DNA from: Clostridiales bacterium
GTDB taxonomy: Bacteria; Bacillota; Clostridia; Monoglobales; Monoglobaceae
Length of the DNA: 6,879 bases
Assembly (NCBI GenBank): GCA_019419865.1
Contig: JAHZIG010000046.1
Span: 1-6,879, forward strand
Direction: 5' to 3'
Below are positions 1-5,683 of the stretch, one piece after another (position 1 is the first letter of the stretch; every line of letters starts with the position of its first letter). The translations under genes and the position numbers were made by a program. The notes beneath the pieces were generated by a model. It saw only the letters and a list, made by a program, of their open reading frames with translations. It was not told the DNA's origin and searched no databases.

Positions 1-54
1 AATCCTCACTGGTTGCCTGATTGATCTTGTGTCTAACTTTTGGGGGTCAGTACA
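1..54. mobile_element. Terminal part of an IS3-family (IS150-like) insertion sequence
   Basis: Bases 30-54 read as a 25-nt end of the kind that closes IS150-group IS3 elements. Read inward on the other strand it begins TGTACTGACCCCC and continues into AAAAGTTAGACA. The element body, with its OrfA/OrfB transposase, would lie to the left of base 1. Bases 1-29 show no convincing transposase coding and are probably the untranslated tail. No target duplication can be tested because the other end is absent. The match is from memory of the family's termini. Confidence 0.6.
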
Positions 55-64
55 GATGGGGCGG

Positions 65-136
65 TTATACTGCTTTTATGGTGAAAACCACAAGAAATAT
101 TATCACGAGTATAAGTACTCGAAAGAATAATTTCAT
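65..136 (-). CDS. Small hydrophobic single-pass membrane peptide, 23 residues
   Basis: This minus-strand ORF has an ATG at 134-136 and a TAA at 65-67. It starts MKLFFRVLILVI, continues with a run of I, F, L and V, and ends TIKAV. Nearly the whole peptide is one predicted transmembrane helix with a basic N-terminus (K2, R6) and a lysine near the C-terminus. Coding status rests on context. An almost fully anti-SD-complementary sequence (AAGGAGGTGATT, 141-152) sits 4 nt before the ATG. A perfect TTGACA-N17-TATAAT promoter lies upstream at 240-268, giving a leader of about 95 nt with a hairpin. Size and composition resemble type I toxin peptides or other small membrane proteins. It could also be the signal-anchor start of a gene whose remainder was lost when the IS3-like element landed 10 bp beyond the stop. 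I do not recognise a family. Confidence 0.5.
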   Translation of the reverse strand: MKLFFRVLILVIIFLVVFTIKAV

Positions 137-140
137 CAGC

Positions 141-152
141 AATCACCTCCTT
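141..152 (-). promoter_or_regulatory. Very strong ribosome binding site for the 23-residue peptide
   Basis: On the minus strand the bases read AAGGAGGTGATT, complementary to almost the whole 3' tail of Bacillota 16S rRNA, followed by GCTG and the ATG at 136. This is the strongest Shine-Dalgarno in the window and is the main reason to treat the short ORF as translated. Confidence 0.7.
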
Positions 153-173
153 ATGTAACATAATGGAGATGAA

Positions 174-200
174 CACCCCCTTTCGTTATAAAATGGGGTG
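174..200 (-). other. Leader hairpin upstream of the small peptide gene
   Basis: CACCCC (174-179) pairs with GGGGTG (195-200). After one mismatch, TTT (181-183) pairs with AAA (191-193), leaving a 7-nt loop. In the minus-strand transcript it lies about 40-65 nt before the start codon and does not cover the ribosome binding site. No U-tract follows, so a terminator role is unlikely. It may stabilise the mRNA or be an antisense target. Confidence 0.45.
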
Positions 201-239
201 GCTAACCGCTCTTCAATTACCTCTAATCTGCTAACGATA

Positions 240-268
240 ATTATATAACATTCGACAAATCATGTCAA
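240..268 (-). promoter_or_regulatory. Perfect-consensus housekeeping promoter for the small peptide gene
   Basis: On the minus strand, TTGACA (263-268) and TATAAT (240-245) are separated by exactly 17 bp, a 12/12 match to the primary sigma factor consensus. Transcription would start near 233 and run left through the hairpin into the 23-residue ORF. No longer minus-strand reading frame starts between here and the IS3-like end. Confidence 0.75.
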
Positions 269-296
269 TTTACAATTTCTTTACAACGTATTAACG
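269..296 (+). promoter_or_regulatory. TTTACA direct repeats at 11-bp period (Pho-box-like)
   Basis: TTTACA occurs at 269-274 and 280-285 and is followed by TTAACG at 291-296, each 11 bp apart. This is the spacing and sequence type of Bacillus PhoP boxes (TT-A-A/C-type hexamers separated by about 5 bp). The repeats abut the -35 of the small peptide promoter but read on the opposite strand. A chance occurrence in AT-rich DNA is possible. Confidence 0.3.
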
Positions 297-386
297 TAGA
301 AATTAGCGATTAGGAGCGCGGAAGGCTCCTATTGCCGTTTTTTACGGTCTCTGTAATGTTATAGGAATAAAGAGTATCTTTTTACG
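283..386 (+). repeat. Degenerate copy of the heptad-repeat (MITE-like) element
   Basis: This segment aligns in the same order with the element at 6493-6690. It begins ACAACGTA followed by TTAACGTAG, then heptads AAATTAG, CGATTAG and a diverged unit, then GGAAGGC. A core follows at 344-377 that matches 6568-6601 at 29 of 34 positions by my count. It also has a local hairpin, TAGGAGC (311-317) pairing with GCTCCTA (325-331). A matching right arm is not clear. Bases 421-455 hold CTAATC and CTAACG fragments that may be its remnant. Confidence 0.55.
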
Positions 387-459
387 TACGCTTGGGGTTA
401 AGCGTTAAATCGACAAATTTTACCGCCTAATCCAAATACCTACTATTCTAACGCGCACG

Positions 460-482
460 AAAAAAACCGCCCGTAAAGGCGG
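460..482 (-). terminator. Rho-independent terminator downstream of veg
   Basis: On the minus strand, CCGCC (478-482) pairs with GGCGG (467-471) around the loop TTTACG, followed directly by seven T residues (460-466). It lies about 70 bp past the veg stop codon and should end that transcript. Confidence 0.75.
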
Positions 483-553
483 AATTCGTTTTGTCTACGC
501 ATATTAAATTATTATATCAATAAATCAAATCAGCCGAGACAAATTGTTGGCGG

Positions 554-1003
554 TCATTCCCCGTCGCGGGCGTCGGCTTCATCATCGTCGTCCATATCCG
601 GTATGTTGAAGATCGCTTCGATCTGATGGAATAATTCGTCGCTGTCATAGTCGCCTTCGTCGGCGGTCCGGGCTTCGATATCCGCCGTCTTAGAATCGCC
701 AAGATTCCCGATCACGGTTTCAGGTTCCGAAGTATCGCCGCCTTCGTTTTCCGGAGCGTAGATAACGAGTTCCACGGATTTGGTCAAAACATCTGCATAA
801 CTATACGAAACACGCCTTTCAGATGCAAGATAATCGTTTTTGTTGTCTAACTTTATCGTAAAAATACTTGGGTAGATGCTCTCGATAACACCTTCGCGCG
901 TAACAGTTTGCTTTCTGCCCTTCTTAGCCGTAAGTCTCACCTTATGCCCGACGTTATCAGAAAGGCTGGTTTTGATTTTGGTTATGTCATCTTGAACGTA
1001 CAT
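554..1003 (-). CDS. veg: Veg family protein with an acidic C-terminal extension
   Basis: Residues 1-82 match the Veg family: an N-terminal stretch like the B. subtilis 'SDIKRSLDGNLGKRL' region, then REGVIESIYPSIFTIKLD and the hallmark RVSYSYADVLTKSVEL at 64-79. Veg is a small conserved Bacillota protein; in B. subtilis it is reported to stimulate biofilm genes, and its biochemistry is poorly known. The usual protein is about 85-90 residues. This one has 149, because residues 84-149 form a low-complexity acidic tail (24 D/E against 3 K/R) ending in a DDDDE cluster, with one possible amphipathic stretch (SDELFHQIEAIFNI, 121-134). The start is well supported: GAGGTGATT precedes the ATG by 5 nt, and a strong promoter lies just upstream. 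It appears to be a single-gene transcript closed by the terminator at 460-482. Identification is firm; the role of the tail is unknown. Confidence 0.9.
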   Translation of the reverse strand: MYVQDDITKIKTSLSDNVGHKVRLTAKKGRKQTVTREGVIESIYPSIFTIKLDNKNDYLASERRVSYSYADVLTKSVELVIYAPENEGGDTSEPETVIGNLGDSKTADIEARTADEGDYDSDELFHQIEAIFNIPDMDDDDEADARDGE

Positions 1004-1035
1004 TGCTCAATCACCTCTTCGCAAACATTTTCATC

Positions 1036-1064
1036 ATTATAACATATTTTTGCCAAATTGTAAA
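1036..1064 (-). promoter_or_regulatory. veg promoter
   Basis: On the minus strand, TTTACA (1059-1064) and TATAAT (1036-1041) are separated by 17 bp. The start of transcription would fall near 1029, leaving a leader of about 25 nt before the veg ATG at 1003. This fits a strong constitutive promoter. Confidence 0.75.
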
Positions 1065-1288
1065 GCATTTATAACAATTTTTATATCTAAATATTAAAAC
1101 TTTGTTACATTCTACTACAAAATATATTATTTCCGCCCCGCATATACCACAATATATTGTTGCGGTCTATCCCGCTATATAAGAAAATCCATACAATATG
1201 GCTTAAGTTGTCAAAAGTTAGTAACATTTAGATAAAAAAATTACCAAACAGATAAACCGTTCAAAGCCCTATAATTTACAGCGGCGCT
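1065..1288. other. AT-rich spacer between mgtE terminator and veg promoter
   Basis: I see no gene here on either strand. It holds a perfect 12-bp palindrome, ACAATATATTGT (1149-1160), and a short GC-richer patch (1131-1175). The rest is AT-rich with no convincing Shine-Dalgarno plus start. Because veg reads away from it and mgtE ends before it, it is flanked by a terminator on one side and a promoter on the other. Confidence 0.5.
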
Positions 1289-1321
1289 AAAAAAGCCGAA
1301 TCCGGGGCTGAGCGGATCGGC
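1289..1321 (-). terminator. Rho-independent terminator downstream of mgtE
   Basis: On the minus strand, GCCGATCCG (1313-1321) pairs with CGGATTCGGC (1295-1304), forming 9 base pairs with one bulged T and an 8-nt loop. Six T residues (1289-1294) follow. It lies about 48 bp beyond the mgtE stop. A short T-run also follows on the plus strand, so it could work in both directions. Confidence 0.8.
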
Positions 1322-1369
1322 CTTTTTGTCTCAATATATTTACCGCCGGGCGCGTATGGACGCGGCGGC

Positions 1370-2818
1370 TCAATTAAACGGCATATTCATAAACCACATC
1401 GCGACGTTGAAGAATATCGTCACCGAACAGGTATCCAATATCGTCGATATGAGCGGCGCGGCCATAAGAGCCGGATCGAGCTTAAGCTTCTTTGCAAGAA
1501 TAGGCAGAGAGCAGCCGAGCAGTTTCGCTAAAACCGTCGTAGTAACAAGGCTTATTCCCGTCACGATCGATAGGTAAACGCAGTTTTCGTTGGAATACAT
1601 GATAAATATCTTGACCGTGTTTACGATCGCCAAGACTACCCCCACTATGATACCTATCCTAAACTCCTTGAATAATATTTTAAATATATCTTTAGGCTGA
1701 ATCTCGTTCATCGCCAGACCGCGGATTATCATAGTCGAGCTCTGCGAACCGGCGTTACCGCCCGTACCCATCAAAAGAGGGATAAACGCCACGAGGATAG
1801 GCACGTCCACGAACGCGTTTTCATAGTTGGTTATGATAGTTCCGGTGATAGTCGAGGCCAGCATCAGGAACAACAGCCAAAGTATCCTGTTTTTTGCATT
1901 TTTAAGTACGGAAGTTTTGAGGTACGGCTCTTCGATCGGCTGTACGGCGCTCATCTTCTGGATATCCTCGGTGTACTCTTCCTGGAGTACGTCTATAGCG
2001 TCGTCGAAGGTTACGATCCCGACGAGTCGGTTTTCGGTATCGACTACGGGCAGCGAGATGAAGTCGTATTTATCAAACTTTATCGCAACTTCCTCTCTGT
2101 CGTCGTGGGTCTGCACGCTGATTATGTTCGTCTCCATTATGTCGCTTATGACCGCGTTGTATTCGGAGAGCAACATATCCTTTACCGAGACGAGCCCAAG
2201 TAACTGTTTATTATAATCCGTGACGTAACAGGTGTATATCGTCTCCTTATCGACGCCCGTCCTGCGTATCCGATCGAACGCCTGAGCGACCGTCATACCT
2301 TTTTTAAGACTCACGTACTCGGTCGTCATAATGCTTCCCGCGCTGTCTTTGGGGTACTGGAGTATCTGGTTTATATCCTTTCTGGTGACCGGATCGGTGT
2401 GACGGAGGATACGCTTGACGACGTTCGCCGGCATCTCCTCGATTATATCGACGGCGTCGTCGATAAACAGCTCGTCGAGGACCTCCTTAAGTTCTCTGTC
2501 GCTGAACGCGTCTATCAGAAGTTCCTGCTCGTCGGAGTCCATCTCGACAAAGGTCTCCGCGGCGAGCTCCTTAGGCAAGATCCTAAACAATATCGGAAGA
2601 TCCTTTTCCGGCGCTTCGCCGAGCAGCAGGCCGATATCGACCGGCTCCATGGCCGTGAGCAGCTCGCGTATCTTCCCGAACTCCCTTTTTGACAGCAGAG
2701 CGGATATCTCGTCTATCTTCTCGTCAAGATCCTTGTTCTCAAACTCGGTCTTATATTCTTTGTCCAATACGGCCGTAGTTTTTGCCGTACCGTCTTGCAA
2801 GTTCTTCTTCTCTTCCAT
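1370..2818 (-). CDS. mgtE: MgtE magnesium channel/transporter
   Basis: MgtE is a dimeric, Mg2+-gated membrane channel for Mg2+ uptake. The 482-residue product has the full architecture: an acidic superhelical N domain (about 35-150), a CBS pair (about 155-280, starting at the family signature YPKDSAGSIMTTEYVSL), a connecting helix and five membrane segments (about 312-330, 337-360, 387-408, 414-444, 453-476). The pore signatures are present: GTGGNAGSQSS at 351-361, and DPALMAAPLISTILD at 448-462, whose final Asp (D462) corresponds to the Mg2+-binding Asp of the family. The residue before TGGNAG is Gly where many relatives have Asp. I chose ATG 2816-2818 because GAGGTG (2824-2829) sits 5 nt upstream. 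A TTG 7 codons earlier is open but lacks a ribosome site. The gene has its own promoter (2994-3022) and terminator, and is not fused to ppk1 in one obvious operon. Confidence 0.95.
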   Translation of the reverse strand: MEEKKNLQDGTAKTTAVLDKEYKTEFENKDLDEKIDEISALLSKREFGKIRELLTAMEPVDIGLLLGEAPEKDLPILFRILPKELAAETFVEMDSDEQELLIDAFSDRELKEVLDELFIDDAVDIIEEMPANVVKRILRHTDPVTRKDINQILQYPKDSAGSIMTTEYVSLKKGMTVAQAFDRIRRTGVDKETIYTCYVTDYNKQLLGLVSVKDMLLSEYNAVISDIMETNIISVQTHDDREEVAIKFDKYDFISLPVVDTENRLVGIVTFDDAIDVLQEEYTEDIQKMSAVQPIEEPYLKTSVLKNAKNRILWLLFLMLASTITGTIITNYENAFVDVPILVAFIPLLMGTGGNAGSQSSTMIIRGLAMNEIQPKDIFKILFKEFRIGIIVGVVLAIVNTVKIFIMYSNENCVYLSIVTGISLVTTTVLAKLLGCSLPILAKKLKLDPALMAAPLISTILDTCSVTIFFNVAMWFMNMPFN

Positions 2819-2987
2819 TTTCACACCTCGCAATTCCAATATATATTACGCTTATCACGCTATGATAAACGTTTGAATCGAGCCGATCCGCAAAAACGAT
2901 TAAAATCGACCGGATCCCGGCATGCGGCGCGAAAGTATCGAATCGCCGCGTTACGCCGAAAGCCTAAGCGTTTCGCGTACGACTGTA
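2819..2987 (-). promoter_or_regulatory. Long structured 5' leader of mgtE
   Basis: The predicted transcript start near 2987 leaves about 169 nt before the mgtE ATG. Within it I see three foldable units. GCGGCG and CGCCGC pair around 2925-2950. GATCCG and CGGATC flank an inner CGATT/AATCG hairpin around 2885-2925, with TTTTT in between. A 9-bp hairpin, CGTTTATCA with TGATAAGCG, lies at 2849-2871. The conserved motifs of the M-box (ykoK) Mg2+ riboswitch are not recognisable. A non-canonical regulatory RNA is possible but unproven. Confidence 0.4.
2849..2871 (-). other. 9-bp hairpin shortly before the mgtE start
   Basis: On the minus strand, CGTTTATCA (2863-2871) pairs with TGATAAGCG (2849-2857), including one G-U pair, around the 5-nt loop TAGCG. 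It ends 20 nt upstream of the GAGGTG ribosome site. As DNA it is an inverted repeat that could instead bind a protein. Confidence 0.5.
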
Positions 2988-2993
2988 ATAATT

Positions 2994-3022
2994 ATTATAC
3001 CAAGACGGCGGCCGTTTGTCAA
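2994..3022 (-). promoter_or_regulatory. Perfect-consensus promoter of mgtE
   Basis: On the minus strand, TTGACA (3017-3022) and TATAAT (2994-2999) are separated by 17 bp. An AT-rich stretch with the palindrome TATAAAATTTTATA (3043-3056) lies 21-34 bp upstream of the -35, where an UP-like element would be. This makes mgtE a separate transcription unit from ppk1. Confidence 0.75.
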
Positions 3023-3052
3023 AACGTCTCCGGTTAAATTCTTATAAAATTT

Positions 3053-3096
3053 TATATAAAACAACGGGGCGGCTTGTATAAATAGCCGCCGCCTCG
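3053..3096 (-). terminator. Probable terminator downstream of ppk1
   Basis: On the minus strand, GGCGGC (3085-3090, or the overlapping copy shifted by 3) pairs with GCCGCC (3068-3073) around an AT-rich loop of 11-14 nt. The following bases, CCGTTGTTTTATAT, form only a broken T-tract, so termination strength is uncertain. It lies about 20 bp past the ppk1 stop and before the mgtE promoter. Confidence 0.55.
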
Positions 3097-3115
3097 ATTT
3101 AAATAACAATGTAAT

Positions 3116-5254
3116 TTAATTTTGAATATCCTTGTACAGCTTGGTGACGAATTCCTTGTATTTGCGTCTGAAAAAGCCGTCGCTCTTCTTTTCGGTATTT
3201 TCGTCTATATGCTCCTCGACAGCTTCCTTCATAAACACTTCCTGGCTGTTGAGCTTAACAAGGTTTTTGGGTTTCATCGCATACGTCCCGTCGCTTTGAA
3301 GGACTCTCGCCTTGACGGTATCCTTAAGGCAGACGTCGAGTATATGATTTATCCTGTCCTTGATCGCCGCCGAGTATATCGGGCACCCCACCTCGACGCG
3401 CTTTTGCATGTTTCGCGTCATTATATCCGCGGAGGCGATGAACATCTTCTGATCCGCGCCGCTCCCGAACGAATATATCCTCGAATGTTCGAGGTATCTG
3501 CCGACGATACTGTATATCTTGATATTTTCGGTCAGTTTCGGTATTCCCGGAAGCAGACAGCATATTCCTCTGACGATCATCGAGATCGAGACTCCGGCCG
3601 CCGACGCCTCCTGCAACTTGCACATTATGTCGTAGTCGGTGACGGAATTTACCTTGATTACGATCTTGCCGTCCGAGCCTTTCTTGGTCTCCTCCTCGAT
3701 ATAATGAATTATCTGGTTTTTCATCGAGTTCGGAGCTACCCACAGATGCTCGTATTCTCCGTTTAGATTCGACACGGCCATGTTTTTGAAAAATTCCGCC
3801 GCGTCTTTACCTATATTCTGGTCGTAAGTTATCAGCGACAGGTCGGTGTACTGCTTAGCCGTCTTCTCGTTGTAATTTCCCGTGCCTATCTGAGTAATGT
3901 ATTTGACCGCGCCCTTCTCGCGCTTGGTGATAAGGCAGACCTTGGAATGGACTTTGAAGTTTTCCATACCGTAGAGGATCCGGCAACCGGCTTCTTCGAG
4001 ACGCTCCGACCAGTCGATATTATTCTGCTCGTCGAAACGCGCTCTGAGCTCGATCAGAACAAGCACGTCCTTGCCGTTCTCGGCGGCCGCGCAGAGATAT
4101 TCGATCAGCTTCGCGTTTTTGGCGAGACGGTATATCGTGATCTTTATTGACAAAACGTCCGGATCCTGAGACGCGCGTTTCAGCATTTTCAAAAACGGCT
4201 CCATGCTCTCGAACGGATAGCTGAGCAGAACGTCCTTCATGTTCCTGCCCTCCATGACTCCCGATACGGTGAGCTGCGGATCGAACGGCTCGTAGCAGAG
4301 CCGATTTTTCTGGCTTTCGCTGAATTTGCCCTCAAGCTCGTACGCGTGTCCCATTTTTATGGGCGACCTCGATATAAAGAGGCGGTTAGGGGTTATCTCG
4401 AGCTTTTCGCATAACTTCTCGCGCAGGAAATCGGTCGGCGCCTGAGAGGTCTCGAGTCTGACCACGGCGAGCCTCTTCCTCTTTTTGAGCAGCTTTTTCA
4501 TCTTGCTCCTGAAATCCTCGTTGATATCGAAGGCCTCGTCCTCCGGGTTAATGTCCGCGTTTCGCGTGGGCGAGAATATCAGCTTCTCCTTTACCTCGTA
4601 CAGCTCGAATAAAACGTTCGCAAAATGCAGGATTATATCCTCGGTGTGCACGTAGCGAATATCGGCGCCGGGCAGATAGAGGATCGCCGGAAGTTTATCC
4701 GGAACGGTTATTATCCCGAGCAGAGACTTCTTCTTGGTCGCCAGCCTCGCCGCGATGCAGAGCTGTTTGTTTGAGATAAACGGGAACGGATGATGATCGT
4801 CCACTACCTGCGGCGACAGTATCGGCTGTATATAGTTCTCGAAATAGTTCTTTACGTATTTGAGATCGTCCGGCTTAAGGTCGTCTATGTTGAGATGAGA
4901 CACGCCGTTGTTTTTAAGCCTTTTGCTGACCTCGTCGTATAAATGATCCTTTTTCTTATATAACGGCTCGACGGCCGCGTATATCTTAACAAGCTGGTCG
5001 ATCGGAGTCATGCCAGTCTTGTTGTCTATGGTCTTTTCGTTCTCCATCGACAGGTCGAATAAACTGCCGACTCTTACCATAAAAAATTCGTCCAGATTAC
5101 TGGTGAAAATAGCTATAAATTTTAATTTCTCGTAGAGCGGGACTTCGTCGCACTGCGCCTCCGCAAGGACGCGCTCGTCAAAACGCAGCCATGACAACTC
5201 CCTATTTTGCATAAACTCGCGAGTGTTTATATGTTGTTCTTTGGACTCAGACAT
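3116..5254 (-). CDS. ppk1: Polyphosphate kinase 1
   Basis: PPK1 reversibly transfers the ATP gamma-phosphate to a growing inorganic polyphosphate chain through a phosphohistidine. The 712-residue product (E. coli: 688) has all four domains: N (about 15-120, NRELSWLRFDERVL at 17-30), middle (about 130-315, HHPFPFISN), C1 (about 343-510) and C2 (about 515-690). Key residues are present: N53 in SNLDEFFMVRVG, R376 in IYRLAKN, R406 in ELRARFDE, H436 in FKVHSKV (the autophosphorylated His) and H590 in YLEHSRI, followed by SADIMTRNMQKRVEV. These correspond to E. coli N45, R375, R405, H435 and H592. The last 30 residues form a charged tail (KKSDGFFRRKYKEF). The ATG is preceded by AAAGGAG (5262-5268) with a 7-nt spacer. 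The gene has its own promoter and a leader of about 190 nt, and reads towards mgtE without overlap. Confidence 0.96.
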   Translation of the reverse strand: MSESKEQHINTREFMQNRELSWLRFDERVLAEAQCDEVPLYEKLKFIAIFTSNLDEFFMVRVGSLFDLSMENEKTIDNKTGMTPIDQLVKIYAAVEPLYKKKDHLYDEVSKRLKNNGVSHLNIDDLKPDDLKYVKNYFENYIQPILSPQVVDDHHPFPFISNKQLCIAARLATKKKSLLGIITVPDKLPAILYLPGADIRYVHTEDIILHFANVLFELYEVKEKLIFSPTRNADINPEDEAFDINEDFRSKMKKLLKKRKRLAVVRLETSQAPTDFLREKLCEKLEITPNRLFISRSPIKMGHAYELEGKFSESQKNRLCYEPFDPQLTVSGVMEGRNMKDVLLSYPFESMEPFLKMLKRASQDPDVLSIKITIYRLAKNAKLIEYLCAAAENGKDVLVLIELRARFDEQNNIDWSERLEEAGCRILYGMENFKVHSKVCLITKREKGAVKYITQIGTGNYNEKTAKQYTDLSLITYDQNIGKDAAEFFKNMAVSNLNGEYEHLWVAPNSMKNQIIHYIEEETKKGSDGKIVIKVNSVTDYDIMCKLQEASAAGVSISMIVRGICCLLPGIPKLTENIKIYSIVGRYLEHSRIYSFGSGADQKMFIASADIMTRNMQKRVEVGCPIYSAAIKDRINHILDVCLKDTVKARVLQSDGTYAMKPKNLVKLNSQEVFMKEAVEEHIDENTEKKSDGFFRRKYKEFVTKLYKDIQN

Positions 5255-5291
5255 ACCAACGCTCCTTTCAAACGTTTTATTATGTATCGCC

Positions 5292-5307
5292 GCGTATATT
5301 TATACGC
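5292..5307. promoter_or_regulatory. Perfect inverted repeat in the ppk1 leader
   Basis: GCGTATA (5292-5298) and TATACGC (5301-5307) form a perfect 7-bp inverted repeat with a 2-bp centre, 38 bp upstream of the ppk1 start. A 2-nt loop is too tight for a stable RNA hairpin of full length, so a dimeric DNA-binding protein site is at least as likely. The adjacent sequence to 5340 is TATA-rich. Confidence 0.4.
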
Positions 5308-5386
5308 ATATATTTGCATGTATATAAATATATATAAATTAGCCGTAATCAAATCCCAAGACCTCGATCGCAGGCGCCGCGCGGAC

Positions 5387-5403
5387 TTTACATAAATTTT
5401 ACA
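5387..5403 (+). promoter_or_regulatory. TTTACA-N5-TTTACA direct repeat near ppk1
   Basis: Two perfect TTTACA hexamers (5387-5392 and 5398-5403) lie 11 bp apart, the arrangement of Bacillus-type PhoP boxes. They lie downstream of the predicted ppk1 transcription start and on the strand opposite to ppk1. No further hexamer fits the same phase on either side. A Pho link would be sensible for a polyphosphate gene, but two hexamers alone are weak evidence. Confidence 0.3.
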
Positions 5404-5449
5404 TTTTCAGCGTATACCGCCGTAATTCAACAAAATTCTGTATAGCTCT

Positions 5450-5478
5450 ATTATATACGGTAATTTTGATATTGTAAA
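5450..5478 (-). promoter_or_regulatory. Probable ppk1 promoter
   Basis: On the minus strand, TTTACA (5473-5478) and TATAAT (5450-5455) are separated by 17 bp. Transcription would start near 5443 and leave a leader of about 188 nt before ppk1. No closer promoter of similar quality is visible. Confidence 0.65.
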
Positions 5479-5630
5479 CAGGATTTATGTTAATTTTTAG
5501 TAAAATAATAACAGCATATTCGCCGCCGGTTTCGCCCGATCGGCGCGCCGGAATACTACAGAAAAATTGCTCTGCGCCGGGGGCGTATCACGGCTTCGGA
5601 GTTTGAGCGAACGGCCTAAAAACGTTTAAA
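5479..5630. other. Non-coding spacer in the divergent ppk1 / NlpC-P60 region
   Basis: Together with the ppk1 leader this forms a gap of about 430 bp between two divergent genes. The first part is AT-rich. A GC-rich block at 5521-5555 contains overlapping CCGG and CGGCG inverted repeats, and another lies at 5575-5620. No start codon with a ribosome site opens a credible reading frame here. Confidence 0.4.
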
Positions 5631-5657
5631 TTGTAACGGCTGAGTTAAATTTATAAA
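5631..5657 (+). promoter_or_regulatory. Weak candidate promoter for the NlpC/P60 gene
   Basis: TTGTAA (5631-5636) and TATAAA (5652-5657) are separated by only 15 bp, so the match to the housekeeping consensus is poor next to the other promoters in the window. An alternative sigma factor may be used. The translation signal is clear: CGGAGGA (5673-5679) lies 4 nt before the ATG at 5684. Confidence 0.25.
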
Positions 5658-5683
5658 TAATATTATAAAAATCGGAGGATAAA

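Noticed and set aside
55..130. Open plus-strand frame continuing from the IS end
   Set aside because: It has no start codon or ribosome site inside the window and is the antisense of the better supported small peptide ORF.
517..702. 61-residue minus-strand frame overlapping the veg 3' end
   Set aside because: It overlaps the acidic tail of veg in another frame, has no ribosome site and shows no domain. It could only matter if the tail were a frameshift artefact.
1003..1034. Possible mini-ORF (M-M-K-M-F-A-K-R) ending in the veg ribosome site
   Set aside because: The first ATGs fall at the predicted transcription start and have no Shine-Dalgarno; eight codons are too few to claim coding.
1149..1160. 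Palindrome ACAATATATTGT as an operator
   Set aside because: It is AT-rich, lies about 85 bp upstream of the veg -35, and has no repeated partner; this is easily expected by chance.
2399..3037. Plus-strand open frames across the 5' half of mgtE and its leader
   Set aside because: They are antisense shadows of mgtE; the products are serine-rich or basic low-complexity sequences without a ribosome site or recognisable domain.
3122..4150. Long open frames opposite and out of frame with ppk1 (214 and 139 residues)
   Set aside because: ppk1 is full length with all catalytic residues in the third frame; these frames lack ribosome sites and have translations typical of shadow frames.
2819..5254. 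ppk1-mgtE operon
   Set aside because: A probable terminator (3053-3096) and a perfect promoter (2994-3022) lie between them, so separate units are the simpler reading; read-through cannot be excluded.
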